This document shows, piece by piece, positions 26,373 to 34,906 of a stretch of 64,000 nucleotides of DNA. Both the position numbers and the translations under genes were made by a program. Source of the stretch: an uncultured bacterium (GTDB taxonomy: Bacteria > Armatimonadota > JACIXR01); assembly GCA_938041455.1 (NCBI GenBank), contig CALITO010000008.1, positions 1 to 64,000 of the forward strand, in the 5' to 3' direction. Within the stretch, counting starts at the first letter, position 1; the number at the start of each line of letters is the position of its first letter. Below the pieces are notes generated by a model. It was given only the letters and a program-made list of their open reading frames with translations. It did no database searches and was not told where the DNA came from.

Positions 26373-27328
26373 TCTCCTAATCTTTCCATAGCGAAGGCCA
26401 CCGCGCCCAGAACCCCAGCATCGTCTCCCAAGGCGGCGGGGACAATTTTACAAGGTTGCCAGGAGGCGCTCAGCCCTCTTGCTTTCACTGTCCTCTCTAT
26501 TGCTCCTAAGAGAAGCTCCCCCGCCAAAGCGATGCGTCCCCCTATTATAAAGACCTCGGGATTGAAGATATTTATTAGGTTTGCCACTCCTATCCCCACC
26601 CAGTAGCCCGTTTCCTCTATCGTTTCCCTTGCCACCTCGTCCCCCTTATTTGCCTCCTTGGCGATTATCTCCGGGGTAAGCTCTCGCCAATTGTAATTAA
26701 CCACCTCTGAAAGTGTGGATTTTCTACCCTCCTGCAGTTTTCTAACTGCCCTCCTTACAATTGCGTCCCTCGCAGCTAAAGCCTCCCAACAGCCGTGGTT
26801 TCCACAGCCACAGCGAGGACCATCGGGCAGAATCGTCATATGCCCTACCTCCGCAAACATTTCCGTAGCTCCCAACATCAGTTTACCATCAAGCACCGCC
26901 CCTCCCCCAATTCCTGTTCCCAAGGTTATCATAACTACCCATTTATACTCCCTGCCTGCACCAAATTTCCATTCCCCAAGGGTAGCTAAATTGACATCAT
27001 TTCCTAAGAACATAGGCAGGGGAAACTCCTTTTGTAGAGTGGAAATAACGGGGACATTCTCCCAGTCGAAGTTAGGGGAGAAGATGCAGACGCCAGCCTT
27101 GGAGTCGTGCTGACCAGCCATCGCTATTCCCACTGCCTTTATATCGTCCCGTTTCGCCCTTGCCCTGGAGAGAGCTTCCCTAAAGGAATCCGCTATCTGC
27201 CCCAGCACAAAATCAGCTCCTTTCTCCATCAAAGCGCGCAGGCGGGCGTCTCCTAATATCCTGCCTTGCTCATCAACTACCGCCGAGCGGATGTTGGTGC
27301 CTCCAACATCACATCCTATGTAAAGCAT
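26369..27328 (-). CDS. ROK family sugar kinase (second copy)
   Basis: A 319-residue ROK kinase, similar in layout to the one at 11,035 but clearly a distinct paralogue. Phosphate loop YIGCDVGGTNIRSAVVD (3-19), LGNDVNLATLGEWKFGAG (near 100-118), TLGTGIGGGAVLDG, and the zinc signature CGCGNHGCWEALAARDA with the preceding GHMTI histidine. Glucokinase or N-acetylglucosamine/mannosamine kinase activity is likely. AAAGGAGG precedes the ATG. It follows nrdD by 30 bp. Confidence 0.88.
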   Translation of the reverse strand: MLYIGCDVGGTNIRSAVVDEQGRILGDARLRALMEKGADFVLGQIADSFREALSRARAKRDDIKAVGIAMAGQHDSKAGVCIFSPNFDWENVPVISTLQKEFPLPMFLGNDVNLATLGEWKFGAGREYKWVVMITLGTGIGGGAVLDGKLMLGATEMFAEVGHMTILPDGPRCGCGNHGCWEALAARDAIVRRAVRKLQEGRKSTLSEVVNYNWRELTPEIIAKEANKGDEVARETIEETGYWVGIGVANLINIFNPEVFIIGGRIALAGELLLGAIERTVKARGLSASWQPCKIVPAALGDDAGVLGAVAFAMERLGE

Positions 27329-27358
27329 TCTTTAACCTCCTTTCATTTTCCTCAACTT

Positions 27359-29446
27359 TTAAGATTTACTCTCCCCGAACAGATATCCGCTCCTGTGCCG
27401 GTCCCGCAGCTCCCCCTTCTTTCCCTTATTCCATCCAGAAACTCGGGAGAAGTAGCCCGTTACCCTCGTTATCCCCTCTACATCCTGAGAGGAACAGCGA
27501 GGACAGGCGTCCAATATACCGCGGGATAGGGCACTGCATCTATTACAGAAAGTGAACTCCGGCGAGAAGGCTATTTGAGCGTTTTGAGTCTGGCGGAAGA
27601 CCTTCACAACGAAGTTTGCCAGAGACTCCCCATTAGGGCGAGCTTCACCAAGCCAGATATGGGTCAAAGCTCCCGCTTCTATAAGGGGATGGAAGAGTCC
27701 TTCCTTTTTAACCCTGTCTATGGGGTTCAAGGGGACGGAGACATTCAGGTAGGTGGAGTTGGTATAGTAAATCTCTCCTCTTGAGAGGTCTCCTTTGACG
27801 ATGTCTTCTGCTTTTTGGGGATAATGGGATATGTCCAACTTTGCTAAACGGTGGGCAGCGGATTCGGCAGGCGTTTGTTCTAAGACGAAACGCATATTGT
27901 ATTTACGAGAGAACTCCTCACAGAGAAGTTTCATAAACGCTATCACCTTTAAGCCGAACTTCAAGGCATCGTTAGATTCGTGCATTTCCTTGCCTAAATG
28001 GGCTTGAACCATCTCGTTCAAACCGACCATTCCAATGAGATAGGTAGCTCTATGCATCCTTAGGTAAGGTTGTCCGTCCCTGCTCATAGTGAGAAGGGCG
28101 AGGGGACCCTCTGAACCGAGGGAAAGAAGCTCTTCAAGGAACCTCCTTTTTTGGAGATGGGCCTTAACAGCCAATTCCACCCTCTCTCTGAGGAGATGGA
28201 AGAGGAGAGCATCGCTTCCTTCAGCCTCATAGGCTATACGAGGTAGGTTAATGGTGACATTCTGTATGGCAGCGTAACGCATCTTCCAAGGTTGGATTGC
28301 ATCCGCCATATCCGCTTCTTCCAATTTAAAAGAGAGCCTACAACATTCGGATATCTTAGCAGTTCCTCCCCTATCAAAAACAAAGTAGGTGTTCCCCTTC
28401 TCCGCCGCCACCTCGCAGATGAAGTGGAGGAAATCTTTCCATCCCTCAGTTTGGAAGAACTTCTCCGTCATATGGACCAGGGGCTTGGGGAAGAAGAAGG
28501 GACGCCCCGTGCCGTCCCCCTCCATATAAACCTCGAATAAAGCCTTGATAAATTTCTGAGACTCCTTTTCGTATTCCTTATATGTTTTCCCCGTGTATCC
28601 TCCCCCAGGTCCTATAGCGGGAACATCAGCGAAGTGTTCAGGAACCTCCCAGTAAAGGTTTATATCGCTGAATATCGCCTGCCCTCCTCTTGCCACAGCC
28701 TGCTGGGAGAATTCAAAGACGAGCATTTGTGCTAATTGATGGATATCCCTATCAGAAAGCCCTTCTAAATAAGGGGCGAAGAAGAGGTTAACCGCATCCC
28801 AACCTATTGCCCCTGCGAAGTGTCCCTGTAAGGCAGCGGAGAACTTTAGCATTTGCCCGAGGAGAACCTCAGGATGTTTAGCGGGCTTGGCTATGGAGAG
28901 GGCATTGGGCAGGTCCAAGCCGAATTTCTTCACATACTCCAACGACTGACCAGAGCAGTAGGGACGGTCTATGAAGCCGAGGTCATGAAGATGGATGATA
29001 CCACTTATATGGGCATCGGCAATGTCTTGAGAGAAGACATGGAGGAGGGCGAATTCCCTCTTTATCGCCTCAGCGAGGGTTAGATTGGTTGCCTCGGGAT
29101 TATGGGGGATGTTGGCATTCTCCTTGTTTGGATAAAAGATGATGTTCTTCACATCATAGACAGGCACTCCTACACGAGTATGCATTCGGCGAGCGTTCTC
29201 AAAACCATACTCTATAAGCTTTGCATCTACCAATTCCCTCACCAACGAGGTAGTTATCACCTGAATGTGGGAGGAAAAAATCTCCTCCTCCACCTCTTTA
29301 GCGATGCGTTGAGCGATTGCTACCTCCATATGCGCTTCCCTCACCAGCGCGTCCACTATCCTTTGGCGGTTCCATCGCTCCAATTGCTCCCCTGAGGTGC
29401 GAACGAAGAGAGAGACATCGGTCACTTCTTTTTCCTCTTCTAACAT
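27359..29446 (-). CDS. nrdD: anaerobic (class III) ribonucleoside-triphosphate reductase
   Basis: A 695-residue glycyl-radical enzyme that reduces ribonucleoside triphosphates to deoxyribonucleotides without oxygen. An ATP-cone regulatory domain covers about 8-95. The catalytic ten-stranded barrel follows, with SECCRLSFKLE and QNVTINLPRIAYEA. The C-terminal zinc site is Cys634/Cys637 and Cys648/Cys651, and the glycyl-radical site is Gly687 in RDRHRSGY. The activase gene nrdG is not adjacent, unlike in many genomes. AGGAGG lies upstream of the ATG. It is the first gene of a minus-strand run. Confidence 0.95.
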   Translation of the reverse strand: MLEEEKEVTDVSLFVRTSGEQLERWNRQRIVDALVREAHMEVAIAQRIAKEVEEEIFSSHIQVITTSLVRELVDAKLIEYGFENARRMHTRVGVPVYDVKNIIFYPNKENANIPHNPEATNLTLAEAIKREFALLHVFSQDIADAHISGIIHLHDLGFIDRPYCSGQSLEYVKKFGLDLPNALSIAKPAKHPEVLLGQMLKFSAALQGHFAGAIGWDAVNLFFAPYLEGLSDRDIHQLAQMLVFEFSQQAVARGGQAIFSDINLYWEVPEHFADVPAIGPGGGYTGKTYKEYEKESQKFIKALFEVYMEGDGTGRPFFFPKPLVHMTEKFFQTEGWKDFLHFICEVAAEKGNTYFVFDRGGTAKISECCRLSFKLEEADMADAIQPWKMRYAAIQNVTINLPRIAYEAEGSDALLFHLLRERVELAVKAHLQKRRFLEELLSLGSEGPLALLTMSRDGQPYLRMHRATYLIGMVGLNEMVQAHLGKEMHESNDALKFGLKVIAFMKLLCEEFSRKYNMRFVLEQTPAESAAHRLAKLDISHYPQKAEDIVKGDLSRGEIYYTNSTYLNVSVPLNPIDRVKKEGLFHPLIEAGALTHIWLGEARPNGESLANFVVKVFRQTQNAQIAFSPEFTFCNRCSALSRGILDACPRCSSQDVEGITRVTGYFSRVSGWNKGKKGELRDRHRSGYLFGESKS

Positions 29447-29454
29447 TAGAACGC

Positions 29455-29483
29455 TTGCCTCCTTTCCTTTTTAATAATACTAT
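29455..29483 (+). promoter_or_regulatory. weak promoter candidate for the LptD-like gene
   Basis: Plus-strand TTGCCT (29455-29460), 17 nt, TACTAT (29478-29483) in the 48-bp gap between the divergent nrdD and LptD-like genes. Both boxes are partial matches; the start point would lie within a few bases of the ATG at 29495. Confidence 0.3.
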
Positions 29484-29494
29484 AAAAGAAGGAA

Positions 29495-31360
29495 ATGGGT
29501 AAAGTAAAATCCAATCTTTTACTTCTCTTTTTCTTGATACTTTTTATAAAGGAGGGGAAGCCAGCAGTTTATACCCTTCAGATAGATGTGAATCCGAGAA
29601 TTGTTCCCGCCGATGGAACATCCACCGCCATCATAACCGTCCAGATAAGGGAGGAAGGCAAGGGATTAGTTACCCAGAGCCTGAGGGTGGATTTCGCCAC
29701 CACATTGGGCACCATCACCCCATGGGTATATAGCGAGGGAGGAGTAGCAAGGGCAGAAGTAACGAGCACTAAACAGGGCACGGCGGTAATCACGATCTCC
29801 TGTATGGGTTCCACCGTCCAGACGAATGTGACCTTCGTCTCCGAGCGAGAATTCCTCTACGAAAGAAAGGCGAGAGTTATAAAAGTTAAGGGCGATTACC
29901 TCGCCTGGTGCGCCGATGAAGGGATATTGGACGCAACGGGAAATGTGAAGGTGACTTATGGAGACTTGGTTTTCGAAGGAGATAGCTTCCAAATTAACGC
30001 GATCTCTTCTTTCTTGCGGGCATTGGGTAGAATCAAGTTGGGGAATGGTAAGAAACAACTCCAAGGGGATAGGTTGTTTTGGGATTTCACTTCCCACAGG
30101 GGAATAATGCTGGAAGCAAAGGAAGAAGTTAGGGCAGTGGAAATAGAAGGCGTATGGCTGGGCGAGATGCCCTCCAGAGGTTATATTCCTTCCTATGCCC
30201 TTGAATTCTATGACCCCTCTGATGCCCGCGTAGTAATCCTAGCCAGGGAAGCGGATATATTCCCCGGAGAGAAAGTTTATTTAAAGGGCACAACAACTTT
30301 TGTTGGAGGAAGCAAAGTCTTCTCCCTCCCCTATCAGTTGATAAGATTCTCCACCTATGGCGATTACACCCAGCAGATGCTTAACTGGGGAACGAGCGGT
30401 ATCGCTTTGGATTTCCCCTTCTACTTCACCTTAAGAGAAAATTACACTGGAGCGCTTCGCTTGAGATATGCTACATCGAGCGGCATATATACATATACGA
30501 GGCGCCAAGGGTGGAACCTGGCGTTGGACCAGCAATATGAACTCCCCACGGCGAGGGGTGGACTGGTGTTGGAGGAAGGGGAAGGCAACGACTGGGGAAT
30601 AACTTGGTCGCACAACCACTTTCTGGGAAAGAATCTCTCCACCAACCTTTATTTCAATTATCTTGCGGAAGGAGATAGATATAGCAGAGCTTCCCTCAGG
30701 AAGGATTGGCCTTCCCTTAACTTGTTATACAATTTTTACCAACGGAAATATGGGGATTACCAAACGCAAGGACAGGATATATCCCTTCGGTTACGCCCTC
30801 TGAAATTGGGGAATTCATCTCTCAGCATAGTGGGAAGAGTTTACGAGTGGAATTTCCCAGGCAGGGAGATATTTCTGCAGTGGCTTTCCCCACCCTTAAG
30901 CCTCGGCAAAGGACACCTGGATTTTTCCTTGGAAAGCGGTTATCAGTGGGGACAGGAGGATAAGGGATTGTATACTTTTAACGCCTACTTCGGACAGACC
31001 TTAGAGAACTGGGGGAACATTAGCCTTGTTTATTCTAAATTCAATGGCACGAGATACGGAACTCAAGGTGGTGAGAATCTGGGGGTTAACCTCCTTTTGA
31101 GAAGAGGGAAATGGAGCAGTTACCTTTACATCAACAACGGATTAGAGGACAACAGCCGGTTCAGCTACGGCAATCTATCCTACAATTTTAGCTTCAATTG
31201 GGGATTACATCTTCGTTCATATTTTTACAAACTCGGACGATATAAGTTTTCCGACCTCCAATACATTCTTTCCAAGCCCATAGGGAACAGGGAGGTATAT
31301 CTTTACTGGTCCCAAAGAGATAAGAAATTGGGCTTTGAGATATCACAAGGGGGGTTGTAA
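29495..31360 (+). CDS. LptD/OstA-like outer-membrane protein with N-terminal Ig-like domain
   Basis: A 621-residue exported protein. Signal peptide (about 4-22, LLLLFFLILFIKEG), then an invasin/Big_1-type immunoglobulin-like domain (about 26-118: VNPRIVPADGTSTAIITVQI), then an OstA/LptA-like stretch (about 125-230: KGDYLAWCADEGILDATGNV, with the usual Y-x-G-D-L-x-x-x-x-G-D pattern), and a long alternating beta-strand region ending in a hydrophobic terminus, as in outer-membrane barrels. LptD inserts lipopolysaccharide into the outer membrane. The Ig-like module ahead of the OstA domain is unusual. It starts a plus-strand unit with an HD protein and a DUF4838 protein. Confidence 0.6.
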   Translation: MGKVKSNLLLLFFLILFIKEGKPAVYTLQIDVNPRIVPADGTSTAIITVQIREEGKGLVTQSLRVDFATTLGTITPWVYSEGGVARAEVTSTKQGTAVITISCMGSTVQTNVTFVSEREFLYERKARVIKVKGDYLAWCADEGILDATGNVKVTYGDLVFEGDSFQINAISSFLRALGRIKLGNGKKQLQGDRLFWDFTSHRGIMLEAKEEVRAVEIEGVWLGEMPSRGYIPSYALEFYDPSDARVVILAREADIFPGEKVYLKGTTTFVGGSKVFSLPYQLIRFSTYGDYTQQMLNWGTSGIALDFPFYFTLRENYTGALRLRYATSSGIYTYTRRQGWNLALDQQYELPTARGGLVLEEGEGNDWGITWSHNHFLGKNLSTNLYFNYLAEGDRYSRASLRKDWPSLNLLYNFYQRKYGDYQTQGQDISLRLRPLKLGNSSLSIVGRVYEWNFPGREIFLQWLSPPLSLGKGHLDFSLESGYQWGQEDKGLYTFNAYFGQTLENWGNISLVYSKFNGTRYGTQGGENLGVNLLLRRGKWSSYLYINNGLEDNSRFSYGNLSYNFSFNWGLHLRSYFYKLGRYKFSDLQYILSKPIGNREVYLYWSQRDKKLGFEISQGGL

Positions 31361-31384
31361 AATCTTTAAAAGGAGTTGAAAGTT

Positions 31385-31936
31385 ATGAGGCGGGACGAGG
31401 CATGGCAGATTGTTTGCGAATGGATTCGAAACGAGAATATGCGAAAGCACCTGCTCGCGGTGGAAGCAGCGATGAGATTTTATGCTCGCAAATTCGGTGA
31501 AGAGGAGGAGAAGTGGGGTTTGGTTGGGTTGCTTCACGATTTGGATTACGAGAAGTATCCCCATCCACCAGAACATCCCACCTTTGGGGCAAACTTCTTG
31601 AAGGAGAAAGGTTTGCCCGAGGATATAGTGAAAGCCATCGCAGCTCACGCCGATTGGACAGGGATTCCGCGGGATACGCTAATGGCAAAAACCCTTTTCG
31701 CCTGCGATGAACTGACGGGGTTCTTAGTCGCTTGTGCTTTGGTGATGCCTAACAAAAAGTTGAGCGAGGTTAGAGTGGAGACAGTGATTAATAAGATGAA
31801 GGACAAATCCTTCGCCCGTAAAGTTAGTCGTGAGGATATAATTCGGGGCGCCGAGGAGTTAGGCATTCCCCTTGAAGAGCACATTGGCAATGTGCTCACC
31901 GCGATGGAGGATATCGCTGAGGTATTGGGGCTATGA
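31385..31936 (+). CDS. HD domain phosphohydrolase-like protein
   Basis: A 183-residue soluble protein. Metal-binding HD residues are visible: His22 in RKHLLAVE, His51-Asp52 in GLLHDLDYEKYP, and His-Ala-Asp in AIAAHADWTG, with a conserved CDELTG Asp further on. Proteins of this size with this pattern are annotated as HDIG-domain hydrolases of unknown substrate. The ATG at 31385 lies 9 nt after AGGAG; an upstream in-frame TTG (31376) lies too close. The gene follows the LptD-like gene by 24 bp. Confidence 0.88.
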   Translation: MRRDEAWQIVCEWIRNENMRKHLLAVEAAMRFYARKFGEEEEKWGLVGLLHDLDYEKYPHPPEHPTFGANFLKEKGLPEDIVKAIAAHADWTGIPRDTLMAKTLFACDELTGFLVACALVMPNKKLSEVRVETVINKMKDKSFARKVSREDIIRGAEELGIPLEEHIGNVLTAMEDIAEVLGL

Positions 31937-31980
31937 GACCTTTTTACTCCCAAAAAGACTTTACGCGGAGGTGACAGGTT

Positions 31981-33828
31981 ATGGTGAAGTGTATCTTGTG
32001 GGCAGTATTGGTTAGTTGTTTGATGTCTGCGGGAGCAGTGGAATTGATCAGAGACGGTAAGCCTAAGGCGAGTATTGTTGCGCCATCGGGAGGTCCCCCA
32101 TCCTACGCAGCGGAAGTCTTGCAAAGCTACCTTGAAAAAATGAGCGGGGCGAAATTGCCCATCGTCCCTGAAAACCAAACGGTGAAAGGAACGAAGGTGG
32201 TCCTCAGGGTTCGTGAAAAAGCAGCAAAACTCGACGGCTTTCGTATCAAAGCGAACAAGGACACAGTTGTGGTGGAGGCTTCTATCCCCAGGGGATGCGT
32301 TTACGGGGTTTACGCTTTGTTAGAAGAAATAGGTTGTCGTTTTTATGGTCCTGAACCATTGGGTGTAGTTATTCCGAAGAAGAGAACCGTTTCAGTGCGA
32401 GATGGGCTTGATGTTGTGAAAGAACCCGCTTTTGAGAACCGTTTACCTTCCTACGGAGGTCCCGAGATAAGTGCTTGTTGGGGCTTCAATTTCACCGGCT
32501 ACAGCAAAGACCCGAAACAGAAAGAGACAGTCAAACGGATTGGATTAAAGACATGGTTATGGGGACACATTTGGCCGGAGATAGTCGAGCGCCAATTCTT
32601 CCCTGATGGAAGACCTCCAGAAAAAATGGACTATACGGACAAACAGGATTGGTTTCCTGCTGACGAAAAGGGCATCCGCCGATATAATGGCGAAACGCTT
32701 TGTTTCTCCAACCCCGATGCCTTTAAGTGGTTTGTTGAAAATGCTGCCAACTGGGTGCTATATAATTGCCCTGATGCTGACTATGTTAGTATGTGGTCCG
32801 CGGACACGGCGACTTTGGCGCTTTGCCAATGTGAAAAATGCAAGGCGAAAGGGTGGAGCCCAACAGATTGGTATCTTTATCTTCACAATGAGATATGGCG
32901 ATCGCTGAAGGACCGAGGGTTCAAGGGAGTTTTTGGCTGGATTGCCTATCACGGGAGCGAAGAACCACCCCAGAAAGTGAAATTGCTCAACTCTGGCAGA
33001 GATATGGACCTGCTTTATGCTCCTCGCCCAAGAGGCGCATCAATGAATGGACCAATCACTAACGAGCATTCCGTCAATGTCGCCTACAGGGAGAACATCC
33101 GAAGTTGGCGCAGATATCTTGGTAATCTCAAGGGCTCACGCACAGTATTTGAATACTACTTTGACCTTGTGCTGCTCGGTCACCTTCCAGCGGGTAGGAC
33201 ATTTCTTATCCCCAAACCAGAGGATATGAAAGAGGAAATGCGCTTTTACCTAACAGAAGGTTTTAACGGCTTCTTCGATTGTGACCCCCCTTCTGGTGCT
33301 TTCTTCCCTGACCCGCTCCGTAAATGGCTCTACAGGAAACTTTTGTGGGAGATCAACTTAGACATTGAATCGGCCAAAAGCGATTTCTTCCAAAACTACT
33401 ACGGCCCTGCCGCCAAAATCGTAAGGGATATTAGGGAAGAGGTGGAGAAGTTGATGTTCGAGGATATCAAATGGCCGATGTGGTCTCCCCCTCATTACGC
33501 TGACCACCCCATAAAGAGATTGAGAGAACTTGAAACGAGATTAGACGAAGCGCTTGAGAAGGTGGGCAATGAGGAAATCCTCAAACAGCGGATTCAAGTT
33601 ATGAAGTCGTGGGTTCGCTACTGTGCATTGGCGAAAGAAAGCGAGTATCACATCAAGATAACGAGGGATAAGCAAAAGGGGCGAGAGGTCGAGATGAGCA
33701 TCCGCAAACTCTTTGAGGAGAACAAGGATTTTCTTGTCAGCACTGGATTGCTGAGCGAAGGAGATGTTCAATTCCTCGCGCACAGTGTTGTAGACTACAA
33801 TTTAACAGTCTACTTCGGGGGAAGCTAA
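31981..33828 (+). CDS. secreted DUF4838 protein (alpha-glucuronidase/GH20-like N-terminal domain)
   Basis: A 615-residue exported protein: signal peptide (CILWAVLVSCLMSAGAVE). Residues about 20-130 form a beta-alpha domain like the non-catalytic second domain of chitobiase and alpha-glucuronidase (SYAAEVLQSYLEKMSGAKLP). The rest (about 135-600) is the DUF4838 region, a probable TIM barrel with ADYVSMWSADTATLALCQCE and many Trp/Tyr. The family is widespread in polysaccharide-degrading bacteria and is often placed with glycoside hydrolases, but activity is not established. GGAGGTGA lies 8 nt before the ATG. Confidence 0.85.
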   Translation: MVKCILWAVLVSCLMSAGAVELIRDGKPKASIVAPSGGPPSYAAEVLQSYLEKMSGAKLPIVPENQTVKGTKVVLRVREKAAKLDGFRIKANKDTVVVEASIPRGCVYGVYALLEEIGCRFYGPEPLGVVIPKKRTVSVRDGLDVVKEPAFENRLPSYGGPEISACWGFNFTGYSKDPKQKETVKRIGLKTWLWGHIWPEIVERQFFPDGRPPEKMDYTDKQDWFPADEKGIRRYNGETLCFSNPDAFKWFVENAANWVLYNCPDADYVSMWSADTATLALCQCEKCKAKGWSPTDWYLYLHNEIWRSLKDRGFKGVFGWIAYHGSEEPPQKVKLLNSGRDMDLLYAPRPRGASMNGPITNEHSVNVAYRENIRSWRRYLGNLKGSRTVFEYYFDLVLLGHLPAGRTFLIPKPEDMKEEMRFYLTEGFNGFFDCDPPSGAFFPDPLRKWLYRKLLWEINLDIESAKSDFFQNYYGPAAKIVRDIREEVEKLMFEDIKWPMWSPPHYADHPIKRLRELETRLDEALEKVGNEEILKQRIQVMKSWVRYCALAKESEYHIKITRDKQKGREVEMSIRKLFEENKDFLVSTGLLSEGDVQFLAHSVVDYNLTVYFGGS

Positions 33829-33844
33829 GGCTTTAAAAGTTATT

Positions 33845-33866
33845 GGCACCTTTTCCGATAGGTGCC
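33845..33866 (+). terminator. hairpin after the DUF4838 gene
   Basis: A 6-bp perfect stem (GGCACC / GGTGCC) with a 10-nt loop lies 17 bp after the DUF4838 stop. No run of T follows on the plus strand, so it may be an RNA 3' end stabiliser rather than an intrinsic terminator. The rest of the 201-bp gap holds the promoter of the next gene. Confidence 0.3.
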
Positions 33867-33966
33867 CCCGCTATCGTCCCTGGGAAAAAGCAAAAAACCC
33901 TTTATCTTTCTATAGAGCGCTCCGGGGGATTCGCGAGCGTCAACGAAATTTTGTTTTTTAAAAATC

Positions 33967-33996
33967 TTGACCACATCGGAAGCCTTCTCTTAAAAT
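33967..33996 (+). promoter_or_regulatory. promoter of the PorV-like gene
   Basis: Plus-strand TTGACC (33967-33972), 18-nt spacer, TAAAAT (33991-33996), 33 bp before the ATG at 34030. AAGGGGG (34014-34020) lies 9 nt before that ATG. Confidence 0.65.
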
Positions 33997-34029
33997 AAAG
34001 CAAACAATTCTCCAAGGGGGTATGCTACA

Positions 34030-34887
34030 ATGAAAATGCACAAGTTATTGCCGTTAGTAGTAGTGTTGATAGTTGGTTTAGCCTCCGGGCAACAGGCGGT
34101 TTATTTTGATGTGGGAATGGCGAGGGAGCTTGGTATGGGTAGTGCCCTCACCGCGCTGACGGAGGAGATTAATGTGGCTATTTGGAATCCAGCGGTAATA
34201 GGCACCCTTTCTCAAACCCAGACAAGCTTCTCCGCCGCGGCCGAGGCTAAGGATGCCAAGGTCTATATGCTCTCTTTCGGCGGATTGGCGAAGGGACCGC
34301 AGGAGTTTGTTGGAGCGTTCACCTATTGGAACGGTAGAAGAGATAGCACCGATGAGGAAGAAACGGACATAATTTACTCCGTTGCCCAGCAGTTAGGGGA
34401 GGGCTTTTACTTGGGCGCTAACATAAGGAGCAAAAGAGGAGAGGTCGCCGGCTCGGGCGATAACACCTTGGCAATTGATATCGGCTTCATCAACAAGGTT
34501 GACCCTCGGTTGACCGTGGGAGTTGCCTATCTCAATGCCAATGCCCCTTCATTTGAGCTCCCTCGTGGCGCCTACCCCCTGCTTCCCATAAAACCTATGC
34601 TTAATATAGGCTTTGCTTATCGTCCCGATGAAGAGACGCTCTGCGTCCTTGATTTCTTCAATATCACGAGGGAAAGGGGGAATATACCCACCGATAAGGT
34701 GCAAATTAGAGCAGGATTGGAGAGAAGGATAAACCCTTATTTTGTGGGCAGAATCGGCTATCTCCACAAAAACGGAACCGTGGGTTTGGGCATAACCTAT
34801 GGAGTGATAAGGCTCGACTACGGCTACCTTATAGCGAGGGACGAAAGAGGAGATCTTCATCTTCTCACTTTGACATCCTCCTTCTAA
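34030..34887 (+). CDS. PorV/UPF0164-like outer-membrane protein
   Basis: A 285-residue exported protein with a clean signal peptide (MKMHKLLPLVVVLIVGLASG). The mature N-terminus FDVGMARELGMGSALTALTEEINVAIWNPA follows the PorV/PorQ and FadL-like pattern (the G-A-R-x-x-G-M-G-x-A and W-N-P-A elements; shown here in segments), and the remainder is amphipathic beta-strand ending LLTLTSSF with a terminal Phe, as expected for a BamA-inserted barrel. Function is unknown; relatives include outer-membrane proteins of protein-secretion systems and hydrophobic-solute channels. A strong hairpin follows at 34,927. Confidence 0.75.
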   Translation: MKMHKLLPLVVVLIVGLASGQQAVYFDVGMARELGMGSALTALTEEINVAIWNPAVIGTLSQTQTSFSAAAEAKDAKVYMLSFGGLAKGPQEFVGAFTYWNGRRDSTDEEETDIIYSVAQQLGEGFYLGANIRSKRGEVAGSGDNTLAIDIGFINKVDPRLTVGVAYLNANAPSFELPRGAYPLLPIKPMLNIGFAYRPDEETLCVLDFFNITRERGNIPTDKVQIRAGLERRINPYFVGRIGYLHKNGTVGLGITYGVIRLDYGYLIARDERGDLHLLTLTSSF

Positions 34888-34906
34888 TTTTCCTGTGTCG
34901 CTTTTT

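Noticed and set aside
33845..33960. Riboswitch or small RNA between DUF4838 and the PorV-like gene
   Set aside because: Only one short hairpin without a T run and no larger structure was visible.
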